Source: Owenia fusiformis
Lineage: Eukaryota > Annelida > Polychaeta > Sabellida > Oweniidae
Assembly: GCA_903813345.2 (NCBI GenBank)
Contig: CAIIXF020000005.1
Span: 24,309,375-24,373,374, forward strand
Direction of reading: 5' to 3'
DNA: 64,000 nucleotides
Every line of letters starts with the position of its first letter. The first letter of the stretch is position 1. The notes beneath the pieces were generated by a model. The model was not told the DNA's origin. It searched no databases and saw nothing but the letters and a program-made list of their open reading frames with translations. Below are positions 1-12,598 of this stretch, in pieces. The translations under genes were made by a program, and so were the position numbers.

Positions 1-2665
1 GTTCATTTGTGTGTAAGAGTGATAACTCAAATACAAGTTGACAGATTTGCTTCAAATTCTGTAGAGGTAAGTCTGCTCATGCGAGACTTTTCAATATTGC
101 TGCTCAGTTTTTGATAACACAAATACCTGGTGCCAGATTTGGATCAATATGGTGATGCCATAGAAATCTACTCAAAAAAAGGAATTTCCATCATGACCGC
201 TGAATTCAAAATGGCCACTTCATTTCAATGCCTTGATGCAGGGCTCTGGTCAAGAAGGAATGTTGAATTCAAAAGGCCTATACTTCAGAAAATATGAGTT
301 TTTCTGATAACACTTCTTATGGTACCAGTTTTGGTCCAGATTTTATAGTCATAAGACCTATTCACAAGAAAGAATTTTTAATACATGACGTCAGATCACA
401 TAATTTAGATTTTTCCAAAAGAGGACAACGCTATACCGCTTCCTGGTTATTTCTATTAGGTAATGTCCAAAATGACCAGGTATTTGATGAAATATGTTTG
501 TTTAGTGGGATTTCCTCCGGGGAACTGCTGTTTTCATATATTTTTTCTGAGAGAAATTCTTATATCCTGAAGAAAATGTGCATCTCTTCTACTCTTACCC
601 ATATATAAGCCAACCCCCCTAACAAACACCGTAAAATCAATTTTCTCATTTCTATTCCATGAAATCCCGAGGGTGTAGTAAAAGTCGAGTATTCGCAGGA
701 TGAATTCTAGTTGTTTATCATTCTTACAGGATATAGCTTGATTTCAGAAAACGATTGGATTTCTATCTATTGAGGAAGTGCTTCATCCGGTGCTCTTTCC
801 GCTTTTATTTCACCATGACAAAACCATTGTAATAAATCAAATCCCAGAATTCAGCCATTTAGAATATTGAACCAGATTTACAAATAAAAAGTAATCAGAT
901 TTATTATGAATCATCGATTCGTATGACAGTTGTTAATTTTAATACTGATGAAATGCAGTGCAATACAATATAAAAATACAGTTAAAAGATTGATGACCAA
1001 TATTTTATCCATGGGGAAGTGAACGCATGTTTGACCCAAGTAACAATTCATATCCACATGACTAGACTTTGAGCTGTCTCTCCTACGTAAATATTGATCG
1101 ATTGCACTTCATGATAAAAGTGAAGCATATCAAAATATATTCAATTCGAAGATGCCAATAGATATATAATCACAGAAAATGCATTAGTATTAATTCTATC
1201 AAAACAATAGAAATTCTAGATGTTTCGTTAGCTGCATTTAATGATTACAGTGATTGGCTTGTGAAAGGCAATCTCATACTTCTGCCAGAATTTTATTGCA
1301 AATTATCATGTGATATAAACAGGAAATTGAACCAATAAACAACAAACTGTAGAACAGATTGCTTCCCTTACAATTTATGCTTTATGGTATATATTCTCAA
1401 ACAATCATATACCATTAGAAAGTAATAATCAAAATACAGCAAACATACTAAAAAGTGCTCTCAGATTTTCTATTATGTTTGTGGCGTGAATAACACATGA
1501 AAAACTAAAGAAATGTTTGTGAGTTACCAGGGTAAAAAGCTTTTCTCCATAATTTAAAGAACTGCAGAGGCAATTTCATGCAACACGCCATCCTAAGAAC
1601 TCCAGTATTGATCCCTAAGATACAATAAATGACCGGAAACTGGTAATGTTCTCAGATTGATAGTTTGGAAGTACAAGCTCGTTATCCATCTTTAGCATCA
1701 ATTTTATTTGTGAATTAATTCCTTTACTGACAAGTATGACAAATCACCATTGTTACACTTGCTATGGTTCACCATGACTTGCTGAAGGAATCTCTTGTGT
1801 TTGTTATGGTGACATATACTTATTCGTTGTAATTGTAACATGGTTTTACTTATGTTATGGTGTGGCCTGTGTTCATGAGGTATCATGACTCGACATTATG
1901 ACTGAATTAATAACAATTTGTCATTTGTTCAGTATGTCATCACAATGGCTTAGGATGCTATTATGATGTCAGCCCATAATCAGAATGACCTAAAATCACT
2001 ATGACCTAAAATCACTATGACCTATAACCACAATAATCAGATGGTGACATGATTTATTTGCAAAATGACATGGTAACTTAATGAGTGAGGTGATGGAATG
2101 TGTCAATATAGAGAAAATTGTCATATTTTCTATTACATTAGTTATCTTCATGATATCCATGTCTATATGAATTAATTGGCAATTGCATTAGGTATTATAT
2201 CGTGATATGGAAACAGTATTAATATACACCATTTACTGGATTTGTACTTTTGCTCTGCAATTTCTCCAAATACATGTGTTTAGGACACAAACTATGTATG
2301 AAGTCCAAAAGGGTTAATAAGTCTTAATAATAAGAAATGTTTATGTTTTGTCATTCAAGTTATTCATGATTGGAAAAGGGAGAAAGCAGATATTGCAAGC
2401 ATATTATGTTCATCTCTTTTTTTGTTGGAAGGTAAAGAAAGAACCAATCACTAGCTGTTTCAAAAATGAAATGTGTCTGGAAAAATATGTTTCCATGGCT
2501 AGTAAAGGCTATGATTATGTAACACTAGGATCACGACTGGCGAAACGAACATGGCTTTAAACAGCTTGTCTCAAATTCTTCGCTGGAGATCATTAGCATA
2601 TAATGTTATTTGTTTTTGTACCAACAAATGTTTGTTGATTAACACATTTTCTCATGTAATTTCAG
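1..2665. other. Non-coding stretch, probably intron of the phosphatase gene
   Basis: No exon could be supported. The sequence is AT-rich. A weak direct repeat is visible: the block around 108-152 (TTTTTGATAACAC then a TGGTGCCAG-like stretch) recurs at about 295-340. Between about 1725 and 2060 there are degenerate short repeats built on TATGAC, such as CACTATGACCTAAAAT in tandem near 1990-2025. The exon at 2666 starts in the middle of a codon and of a catalytic domain, so at least one upstream exon must exist; none was recognised here. Confidence 0.45.
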
Positions 2666-3186
2666 AAGAGGTTCGGAGTAATGCTGGTAGAGTACTGGTC
2701 CATTGTCAGGCAGGAATAAGCCGCTCTGCAACAGTCTGTATAGCTTACATAATGCAAACAAAGCAGCACGTATTGGAGGAGGCTTTTGATTATGTGCGAT
2801 CCTGTCGAAATGTTATAAATCCAAATCTAAACTTTATGCGACAATTAATGGAATTTGAGCAGGAGTTATTTAAAGCTGATCTACAAGACATTCCCATGTT
2901 GGCGGTACATTCCCCGACTCTCAAGCTTGATGCAACAATTACCCATACAGAAATCGTACAAACTAATGGACACTGCTCATCTCCATTCTTGCTTCCGGGT
3001 TCCCCTGATTCTGCGTTGAAGACACTCTCTGCACCAATGTCGTGTCCACTTCCAAAATCAACTTCACATTTTAGTTTTGACTTTGGATCTTTAATATCTG
3101 ATCAGCGAGGGTCTGGGCCATTTTGTGGTGTATTTTCATCCCCCATCCAAAGCTTTATGTCCAGTCCGCTTATATCTCCAAGTTGA
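2666..3186 (+). CDS. Dual-specificity (MAP kinase) phosphatase, terminal exon
   Basis: This is the 3' exon (172 codons plus stop) of a cysteine-dependent dual-specificity phosphatase of the MKP type, which dephosphorylates Thr and Tyr of MAP kinases. The signature HCQAGISRS is encoded from 2701, giving the catalytic Cys (2704-2706) and phosphate-binding Arg (2722-2724) of HCX5R. The following AYIMQTKQHVLEEAFDYV and SPN-like INPNLNFMRQLMEFE match the end of the DUSP catalytic fold. The exon is preceded by TGTAATTTCAG and starts with two bases of a split codon. After the domain comes a Ser/Pro-rich tail ending in SSPLISPS, reminiscent of the SPITTSPSC end of vertebrate DUSP1/DUSP4, so the C-terminus looks complete. 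The general Asp and the kinase-binding rhodanese domain would lie on exons outside the window. Which DUSP it is cannot be settled. Confidence 0.9.
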
Positions 3187-5489
3187 AGATAAAGTTGAGA
3201 CCAGGAGGTAACTTACACATTCTCTCACAAGAGCTGGAACCTCACTCCCTGGTGTCCTACAGTTTTGACAAGGCTATGTCTGTGACTATATCAAGTAAGA
3301 AATAGTCACCATAATGTAAAATGGGGAGTGACATGCAGTTAAAGTTGCAATAAAATGTGAGGACTGTTTCTGTAGATACAGATAGGTCTGCATTGAAAAT
3401 GATCTGCTAGGGAGAGCTGTATTGAACATTATATTTATTAATCCTGACATGGGTACATTGAACCTTATCAATGGAGACTACCTCAGCACTAAGCTATAGT
3501 TCCATGTAAAATAATGTCAAATGTATTTAATATATTGAATGTAAGATATTACACTACATATTTTTGGAATTATAAAAATTCTCGGTTTTGTCATGATATA
3601 GATATTAGAGATAAATTGTTTATACAGTGCTAAATATGTACATATTTTATCAAATTATAAAAAATGCATTTGTAAAATTAGGTTAGCTCTAATCAAAGAG
3701 ATGCCATAAGTAGGCCCAGAGGCTCTGGATCATGTGGGCGAGAAATGTGAAGCAATTTTCTAAGAATCAATTCTAGATCTGGTATGTTATGTTCACTTTT
3801 TATACCATGTTGGAATTCTCATTACCCTTTCTAATTGTTGATTTTTTTCTTTAAAAGAGAGCTTTATTCACCTTCCTAATGAAAATTGGAGGAATAGAGT
3901 TTTATGCTTTCTCAAGTTCCTGGCATTCATTTTATTGTAATAGTCCCATTAAATGCCATCACAGCTACTTTTGGAGTGATTTGTATCTTATCAGCATCAC
4001 AATTGGTCATTTATTTCTCTTATTCAGAGTCTAATATCTATGCTTTGGCCCCAGGGTAAATTCTTGGTAGCTAGTAATATTTTCTGTCATTATTCTCCTG
4101 ATTTATCATGATTATTAGCATTACATGTAATTATTGTGAAAATTCAGACACTTGGCATTTAAAACATTCTTCTTAGATTTTTACAATCCTGAGATGTTTT
4201 TATTAGACAATAATGCACACATATCTTTCAACGCATAAAAATTGAAAAAACTCCCTATTTTATGAAAAATCTTCTATTTGATTGATCAGAAGTTAAATCA
4301 AGTACTAAAGTAGGAGTTTTTTGTTCAGTTATGACATATTGTTTTTCATGCTGGTATATTTCTTTCATGGGGCTATTTCTACCTTGGCCAATATAATTTA
4401 AGTTCCAGCAAAATAACCCATTGCGTGAGAGACCCAGGGTAATCAGGTAATCATTACCATCAAAACAAAATTTTCATATTTTATACAAAATTTCTGTAAA
4501 GAATACCATGCTGAGAGCCAGGCATTGTCTCTGAAATTGGATGTTATTTACCTGCAATGTACTTACAGAAATATGTGGGCGACTGGTTTTAATAAGTATT
4601 TGCAAGTAATGAATTTCTTGGTATTTACAATATACAAGTCATTGAAGTCAATGACCTTACTTTGTTTCATAGAAGTAGGCTGGTTTGTGAGCATGTAGTT
4701 ACAGTGGATGAAAATTCATTAGATGTCATTCTATAAGTAATATGTACAGTACCAATTTACCTGGTATTTTGGCTTCTACTTCAGTCCTTGTAAATTGCCA
4801 AATTTGTGTAGCAAAATTATTTGTAAGAGTCTGATTTAAAATTCAATAATTAGATACCATGTGTATATTTATTATAAAAAATGATATGTTGTACAATTAA
4901 CCTCTTGTATCCCAGGCTCTAAAATCAGTTTGAAACAAGCGAATTTTTCACTTTTGACATTTTACTAAATACATTTACAATAGGTGATGCTCAATTTAGT
5001 GAAATTAGTCGACAGAGATCATTTCTACACTTTTTAAAACTTTTTTGTATAAATTGGATGAAAATTGTTCAAAAAGATTTTAGTGAAACATTTAGTGACA
5101 GATTATTCCGTCACTGTAGGTTTCAAGGTCATTTCTTAGGCGATAAGAAATCTTGTCACTCTGGGTAGTCAAGAGGTTAATTCTGAAATATGCTGTACTG
5201 GTAATTGTATTGTATAATGAGAGTTGATATTAAATATTTATAGTGTAATTACTAATTTTCTCTTGACTCAATGGTTAAAATTATAGGAATTATATTTTTA
5301 CACGTTGAATTATTACTATAAAAGTTGTTGAAATTGATATAGGCAATATTGTAGTTATTTAACACCTTGAAGTAGTTCCTGTTGCCGAAGTAGTGTATAT
5401 AAATAGTTAATTTATTTTATTATTGACACACATTTAATTTGACACACATATGAAGAAATATTCAATTTTATGTATGTACAGCAAATAAA
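3187..5489 (+). other. Probable 3' untranslated region of the phosphatase
   Basis: This is a long AT-rich stretch with no coding signal after the stop codon. It holds several ATTTA pentamers (for example near 3523 and 5229) and a candidate AATAAA poly(A) signal at 5484-5489; others occur at 6603 and near 6626. AU-rich 3'UTRs are known for immediate-early DUSP mRNAs, so the pentamers fit, but in DNA this AT-rich they could be chance. A TTAA-flanked element lies inside (4901-5176). A hairpin with 12-13 nt arms (AAAAAACTCCCTA / TAGGAGTTTTTT) spans 4245-4322. The true 3' end is unknown. Confidence 0.4.
4901..5176. mobile_element. TTAA-flanked MITE, 276 bp
   Basis: The element is flanked on both sides by TTAA (4897-4900 and 5177-5180). 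Its ends are imperfect inverted repeats: the left reads CCTCTTGTATCCCAG and the complement of the right reads CCTCTTGACTACCCAGAG. TTAA duplication is typical of piggyBac and Kolobok superfamilies. There is no ORF, so it is non-autonomous. It may now be transcribed as part of the phosphatase 3'UTR. Confidence 0.6.
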
Positions 5490-7104
5490 ATTTAGATGCA
5501 ATTTATTGAACATAAATATGCAAGATACTCTGATAAGAGGATGTGTGTTTACTTTTATGAACATCAGTTTAACAGTTGAACATCTTTACATGGGAATTCT
5601 TTCATTGATAAACATTTCAAATAACATTCCCAGTTCACTAAGAACATAGTTTTACATGACAACATAAAAAGTGTAAACAACAATTGGAAATTAATTGTGT
5701 GTTGCAATTTAACATTATTAAATATTGTATAACATATTAGCATCCGGGAAAAAATTGTTTTGCACAAAAACCTAAATGATGAACATTCACAAATTAATAT
5801 CTTTTCTATTGCAAAACAACATCGATTATGGGGTTCGTTTACTTAAGCCACATCCTCATGTTTAAGCCATGCGATTTAATGTTAATTACCCCCTTCGCAT
5901 GTGTCTAGAACACATCCCTGACAGAGTTGGGAAGTCACATATGTGCTATGGGTCTACCATTAAATCAGTACTGGTACCATCCCCTTATCCATTATGGGAC
6001 ATCATGGTTGTTACCATGATAACAATTTCAAATTCCCATTTTGTGGCACTGGGCACCCTAATGCCTTTTACATATAATGTAGGCCTGAGTACCATGCCAT
6101 ATTTGGAAAAAGGATGAGATCAATTTATCAATGACCAAAACATGATTAATATGCTTTAGGGAAGGAGTCAAAAATCATATTATTATGTTATTGGGATAAA
6201 ATGCTTCAATTTGAGATAAAATCTTCAAGTTTTCTATCTCATTAATGGGTACTTTTGGGAATTCAATCTGAAAATCTGAAATTATATTTGGGACATTGCA
6301 ATATTGACCTGGGTCCTCACATACTCAACTGTCAACATATTAGTGATTAAATATCACTTTTATTTTTGCTTACTGCACTGTAAACATGTCATTTTCATTT
6401 ATGTGATGTGTAATAAAAATGTGGCAATATATTAGTTCTAAATGAACTTTAAATGTTGTAAATGTATTTAGATATATTACATTGAGTTACTAACTTCAAA
6501 TATTTATTATTTGTACAGAGTTGTATTTAATTATCTTGCCATTTCAATTGATATAAAGTTTATAGTTGAACAGTAATGTTGTCAATGTAGACTATTTCAG
6601 CAAATAAACTTGTCTGTTTGAACAATAAAATAAGATCATTTGTTTGTTAAATAAAGAATAAGTGTAGATCATATTTGATGATAAAAGTATCAGTATTACA
6701 TGAAACGTAAACAAAAGGTCTTTGCAATTACAAGTACATCATCATGTACAGACTTTCTTTATTTTGGAAATACACAGTCCCATTCAATCCAATTTTTTTC
6801 AATCACTAATATCTACCATTTATCTTCTTATTTTTTTATTTTCCAAGACCAACCCTCAGATAGTTGAATGAGATAATTACAGAAAGGTTGGACATATTCT
6901 CAACTTTTTTTTACTGATCCATCAAATATCCTATTCTGCTTACGAATATTTACCCTACATACACTTTTCTACCATAACCTTCAAATTTAACTCCCCAGGG
7001 ACCATGTCGTGAAGTCTGTTTGAAAATTCATAATTTATCCAATTTGTCAATTTCCAACTTTAATTAATTCAAGAAACATAAACTCAGAAATTAACAGGCT
7101 TTAA
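5490..7104. other. AT-rich intergenic DNA, nothing recognised
   Basis: No exon, RNA gene or clear repeat was supported. Short open frames (for example 5869-6117) have no recognisable protein features. Confidence 0.4.
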
Positions 7105-7681
7105 GGTAGTTGTTTACTGCCAATAGATGGCCCCGTGCTTTAGCATAGGAGGAATGATTTGACAAGTGTTCAGATTTAGGACATATAAATTTCATGATAT
7201 CACACATTTTACTTTATATTTGATACATAATTCTGATGGATTTATGAATTACATGTCAGACAAAAACATACAATGAATTGAAAAATTGTATTTTTTCAAA
7301 GAGCGATGATAAAAAAAAGTTGGTGACCTAGGATTTCTATTTTCTTAAAATCAACAAATAATCATTACACTGCCAGAGTCAAAAAATGAAATAATCATGT
7401 TTTTCAGTTTTGGAGATACAAGTGTCTCTTAACCCCCTTCTCCCTATTCGCGAACATGGCGGATCAAAGTGTTTACTAGCTTCAAGTAAACAATGCAGAA
7501 TGTAACTGCCGTTATTAGTTACAGTCACCTAACACCAACTTCTTGTGATGGTGACTTATAATCGAGATCAGTGACACAAACTTTTTATTTGATTATGAAG
7601 CATTATTTATGGTGTCATTTTAATATAAAAATACAGACACTTTATCATACTGTCATTTTTAGGCCTCTGGGTAAAACCACC
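7105..7681. mobile_element. TTAA-flanked MITE, 577 bp
   Basis: TTAA occurs at both borders (7101-7104 and 7682-7685). The left end reads GGTAGTTGTTTACTGCC and the complement of the right end reads GGTGGTTTTACCCAG, an imperfect TIR of about 12 bp. There is no coding capacity. It has the same TSD type as the elements at 4901, 42683 and 54250 but different terminal sequence, so it is a separate family of piggyBac- or Kolobok-like non-autonomous elements. Confidence 0.55.
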
Positions 7682-9684
7682 TTAACAAGCTATCAAATGG
7701 GGTTGTAAAGTGTACACATCCTTGGTCCAAGAGTATTTCACTTCTTTCCAATTGAGTAATAATTTCAAATTGAGTTTCTGAATTGAGTAATGAAGTCCTT
7801 TGAATGAAGGATGGTTGTACATTATATTCCCCATTTCTATGTCACTAACACTTCTTTGTGGATGTTGTTAAGCGGCTGGTGTTGAGCATTCAGAGCTTGG
7901 TGTTCGGTAACAAATGGCAGGTAGTGATATTTTTCACGTTAATGCCTTGTATTATATTGCAGGGTAACATTTAAAGAAAAAATGAGTTTAAAGTCAATAC
8001 TTTCAAAATGTAAGAAATGGCCATATTCTAAAAAAACAGTTAAACATGTGATTTTCAATGTTTTTTTTAATTTTACAATTGCAATACTCTACTATGATCA
8101 GTTCACGGCCTTATGTGCTGCTTTAAGAGAATTTGTTGAATATGTGCTTTATACTTGGAGATAATCAACATGTATAAAGTACAGGGGTTACACTAGAATT
8201 TCTCACAATAGGCTAAATAAATGAAAACAGGCAGAATTAATGGAAATCATAAATTTAACATGGAAAAGTTCCCTAAAAACAACAGGCGATTTTGTGAAAA
8301 CAACCAGTGAAAATCGCCTGTTGCCTCATGGTAATGAAACTCCTGCAGTATAAGCGATGCTAAGTGTTCCAAAGACAAGCAGAAGCATTCTATTATCATG
8401 TTTAACAAAGGAGTATTGGAAATAAAGGCTAATGTTTGACAAGGGAGTATTGGAAACAAAGACTAATTGCCAACTTATTTACTCAACACAGGAAGTCAGC
8501 AATGATATATATTCTATTGGCATTTGGATCAATATGGACTTATTATTTATAGACCCCCACCAAGAGGGGACAATTTTAAATTGCAAAGTGTTTTTCTAGT
8601 CTTATTTCATGTATTTCAAGACTGGAAGACACAAGGACTTGAAGCGAGACTAACAGTGTAGGTCTTTGATGAATTGCTTTTGTGTTTTTATAGCTTCATA
8701 AAATCTCAACAGTTTTGAGTCTTTCCCATATAAAAGTACTTTTGCAATAAAAATGACACATTAATATTTGCGACCATATCATATCAAGTACACTATAATT
8801 AATCATAGGAGCTTAGGGACATCTTTTAATTGTCATAGAAATGATAAGTATAAGATCTTTAATTCTGAATACACCTTCTTTAAATCCCAATCTTTATGCA
8901 ATGGTAGTGTTCTGTTCATACAGTTTTATCACCAAAAATATTTGAACATTCACTTATTCATTGAATTAAACATTACAGGTCATTTCTAAGGCAATTTAAA
9001 TGTTGATTGGTTCCTTTGTTTGATTATTGAAAATATTCACCTTGTATAATGGCAATGGCTTCATGACAAGCACTGGTAGGGGGATAATAATTAATATCAT
9101 AAATGTATCTTACAAAGGAAGCAATGTTCTAATATATTAATCATTACTTGTGGCATTCACCAAGAAATGAACAAAATACAAAATATTGAGATTCAAATAA
9201 ACATTTTAATATATTCTTTCAATGGTTAACATACCAGTATATTGGCCCCACATGTCATGTGACATTTTTGTTACTCTGTGCATGTGCGTGTGCACAAAAA
9301 CTTCATATATTAGTATAAAATAAATAATGACAAAATACTAATACATAAAATAATATAATATAAGAATTGTGCATTTCATAATGTATTGTGTTTAAGGGTA
9401 TAGATAATTGTCCAAAATATCATATATCTGTTATTTATACACTAGACACAATGGGTAGAACATTTTAATAAACCAAAGAAATTGTTATAACCTGCTCTCA
9501 AAACCTTTTTTGAAAAAAACATTGAAATTGTAGAAGTTAGAAGTTATTTCAACAACCACTCACAATTTTCAAATGATCAGTTTTGTAGCAGTCATTGAAA
9601 CATATGTAAGTACATATACTGTGTAAAACCTGTCTATTAAATGACTAGAACCAACCAAGTGTTAAGAAAAGAGAGGTTTTCATA
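7682..9684. other. Intergenic DNA with minor repeats
   Basis: No gene was recognised. Visible structure: the 3' half of the dispersed 130-bp family at about 7865-7950; a small hairpin at about 8280-8321 (AACAGGCGATTTT / AAAATCGCCTGTT); and a tandem duplication of about 34 bp at 8403-8466 (GGAGTATTGGAAA twice). The 60-aa frame at 7982-8164 has no support. Confidence 0.4.
7865..7950 (+). repeat. Dispersed 130-bp family, 3' half
   Basis: It carries the shared 3' module: TTCGGTAACAAATGGCAGG, then GTAGTGATATTTTTCACGTTAATGCCTTGT. The same order of words is seen at 35943, 39027 (reverse), 58886 and 59425. Confidence 0.55.
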
Positions 9685-9686
9685 TA

Positions 9687-9895
9687 CAGTAAAACCTCTC
9701 TTAGTGAACACCTCTCTTAGTGAACACCTCTCTTAGTGAACACCTCTCTCTAGCGAATACCTGTTTGTTGTGGACACCCTTCTTCCCCACATACTCAACT
9801 GACTTCTTCATAAATTACCCTCTCTAAAGTGAACACCTAGAAACACTGGACATTTTTTCTTGGCAAAAAATGTTAAATATACACAGGTTTTACTG
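9687..9895. mobile_element. Tigger/pogo-like MITE with internal 16-bp tandem repeat, 209 bp
   Basis: The ends are inverted repeats (CAGTAAAACCT at the left, AGGTTTTACTG at the right) flanked by TA on both sides, the TSD of Tc1/mariner/pogo elements. CAGT-AAACCTC ends are typical of the Tigger/pogo group. Inside, AACACCTCTCTTAGTG is repeated in tandem three to four times from about 9697. No transposase is present. Just outside the left end, GAGAGGTTTT (9671-9680) is the complement of AAAACCTCTC inside, so a small hairpin spans the border. Confidence 0.7.
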
Positions 9896-10423
9896 TATAC
9901 TGTTCTTATTGTATCTACATATATCATATGAGAGGTATTTAATTTGGAGAAACATGGATAAAACCACAGACTGTTTCACTTCAACTGAATTTGTGTTTGA
10001 TTAGAACTTCTTATCAGATGTGAGTTTTCATTATGTACCCTGAGATAGACCGGCTTAAGGTCAAATAAGTCATATACATGTACAGTGTTACAAAATACTA
10101 TAAAAAATAATATACTATAATCTCTTATCTATGTCACTATACATTAATGAATAAAACAAATGAATTTAATACAACAAAGAAAAGAACTTTTTCACCCTAT
10201 TTTGACTTAGCATTCACACAACTATTAATCAAGCAAGTAAATGAAGAAATTCGAGAAATCAAATGCATAATTCCTCGTGAATTTTCAAAAATGTTGGTTT
10301 TGTTGCAATTAATCAAAACATGGCAAGGATCAATCTAAAAATAATCTTAATGATGTATGAATGCGTGGCAAAATCAAATTGCTGATACACATTGCAACAA
10401 CACACGATTGAATACATTAAAAC

Positions 10424-10936
10424 TAGGGATGGGACGGTTCGTTTCGGTTCGGTTCGGTTTTTCGGATCATCAGCCGTCGGTTCGGTTTTTTCGGTTCGGT
10501 TCATTCATTTTAAGGATTTGTATTGATTGACATGATTTGTATCAATTATGCCACGTTATAACAATATTTTATAGATGGAATTTTATGTTATAGTATTTCA
10601 TGAACAATACATATTATTTAGAATGCACGACTAAAGAATATAGTACCTGCAGGGACCACATGATTGATTACCGAGGGATACGAATATGCGGATACGAAAC
10701 GAATCTAGTAAACGAGTGAGCTAGCAACAGACAAGACAGACAAGGTAGGGACTAGGAATATCAAAAATGTTGCTGTAAAACAGTGTTTTTAACTGTTTTA
10801 TTGATACTTGACCAATGAAATATTAATCCGAAAACGATCCGAAAAGCTGATCCGAAAGTAGGGCCGTGATCCGAAAACCGATCTGAAGGCTATGAACCGC
10901 GGTTTTTCGGTATTTCGGTTATCCGTCCCACCCCTA
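10424..10936. mobile_element. Non-autonomous hAT-type element, copy 1 (513 bp)
   Basis: An exact 8-bp TSD, ATTAAAAC, flanks it (10416-10423 and 10937-10944). The TIR is TAGGGATGGGACGG at the left and TAGGGGTGGGACGG as the complement of the right end. The subterminal region is rich in TTCGGTTCGG repeats. It is the same length as the copy at 11129, and I count about six differences. An 8-bp TSD and a short TIR fit the hAT superfamily. It has no transposase ORF. Confidence 0.85.
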
Positions 10937-11039
10937 ATTAAAACCTGTTTAATCTGAACACCTTTCACCTTTGGAACTGGCCAGAGGTGTTCTGATGAGC
11001 AGGTGTTTACATTTCAACGTATTATAAAAATTCAAGTCA

Positions 11040-12175
11040 ATGGGAAATAACAAAAGACCATGTGCAGTATGGCAAGTGATTTTAGACGGTCATATCTTTC
11101 ACCATGGGTACTTTCTGGCCATGAATACTAGGGATGGGACGGTTCGTTTCGGTTCGGTTCAGTTTTTCGGATCATCAGCCGTCGGTTCGGTTTTTTCGGT
11201 TCGGTTCATTCATTTTAAGGATTTGTATTGATTGACATGATTTGTATCAATTATGCCACGTTATAACAATATTTTATAGATGGAATTTTATGTTATAGTA
11301 TTTCATGAACAATACATATTATTTAGAATGCACGACTAAAGAATATAGTACCTACAGGGACCACATGATTGATTACCAAGGGATACGAATACGCGGATAC
11401 GAAACGAATCTAGTAAACGAGTGAGCTAGCAACAGACAAGACAGACAAGGTAGGGACTAGGAATATCAAAAATGTTGCTGTAAAACAGTGTTTTTAACTG
11501 TTTTATTGATACTTGACCAATGAAATATTAATCCGAAAACGATCCGAAAAGCTGATCCGAAAGTAGGGCCGTGATCCGAAAACCGATCCGAAGGCTATGA
11601 ACCACGGTTTTTCGGTATTTCGGTTATCCGTCCCACCCCTAATGAATACAGTGGTTTTTATTGAAACAATATGTTTTCTTTCAAGTGAAGTCCCCATGAT
11701 AGTAAAATATCATTCTAACTATCTGAAAAATTATGGATTAGGACCCCACCTTTGCACTTTTTTAAAAATGTTAGGCTCATTTTCTAATAAAAAGAGGATC
11801 TTGTTTTTCTCAATTTAAACATATCAAACTTTTCTTCTACACTATATTAACGATTTCTGAAAAGGGGATGCGTATTGAAATCCGTTAAAGTTAAAAACCA
11901 CATACCCCATGTTGAATCTTTTCATGCAATAAAAACCAGAAAAAGAAAACATTTTGAAAAAAATTTTGACATGGGGTCCCTATTCATAAATTTTCAAATT
12001 GTTCGATTGATATTTTAATCATCATGGGTACTGTTCTTGAAAGGAAACATATTGTTTTAATAAAAAACACTGTATTTATGTCCAGAAAGTATTCATGGTT
12101 CAATATATGAATGTCTAAAATCACTTGCCATACTGCACATGGACCTTTGGGACCAAGAAAAAGTGTTAACATTGA
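11040..12175. repeat. Inverted-repeat (foldback) element interrupted by a hAT copy
   Basis: A left arm (about 11040-11128, continuing at 11650-11745 after the hAT insertion) matches the complement of about 11975-12150. Shared words include CATGTGCAGTATGGCAAGTG, ACTTTCTGG, ATTGAAACAATATG-like and TTTCAAG. About 220 bp of unique sequence separates the arms. Arms differ by point changes and small gaps. No TSD was established. Confidence 0.65.
11129..11641. mobile_element. Non-autonomous hAT-type element, copy 2 (513 bp)
   Basis: This is the twin of the element at 10424. An exact 8-bp TSD, ATGAATAC, flanks it (11121-11128 and 11642-11649). The TIR TAGGGRTGGGACGG is the same. It sits inside the left arm of a foldback repeat whose right arm (near 12080) preserves the uninterrupted site TATTCATGG/TAAATACAGTG, confirming insertion. 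Confidence 0.87.
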
Positions 12176-12598
12176 GATGTGATCCGTTTAGAGTCACTGT
12201 ATACAATTTATAACAATTAAACATCATTTTGCATGTGATTCTGAGTGTCCATCTGAGACATACATGTATATGATATGCAGTATTTTTGATTGTCTCTTTT
12301 ACAAGTAGAGGTATTTTATTAATATGTAGACATGTGATAGTCTTTATGCAGATCTGGTAGGGTCTTGTTAATTCTTTGAAGTGGCAAGAACTTGGTGAGT
12401 ATAAGTTTGTGAAAAGGCTGTGCTGGAAGGTAAAAACATCAAATATAGGAATGATTAATTACAAGAGGAGACAAATTCATATTGATTGGTTAATGCTTAG
12501 ATTGAGGTAAAAATGTTGGCTTGAGTGCTATTTCCTCATTTGAACATTTCTGCAGGAACAATCTTCAACATTGACCTCTGATCTATGACATTCAGTAT

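Noticed and set aside
2551-2665. Frame continuing upstream of the phosphatase exon
   Set aside because: It has no phosphatase similarity and is separated from the exon by a clear TTTCAG acceptor.
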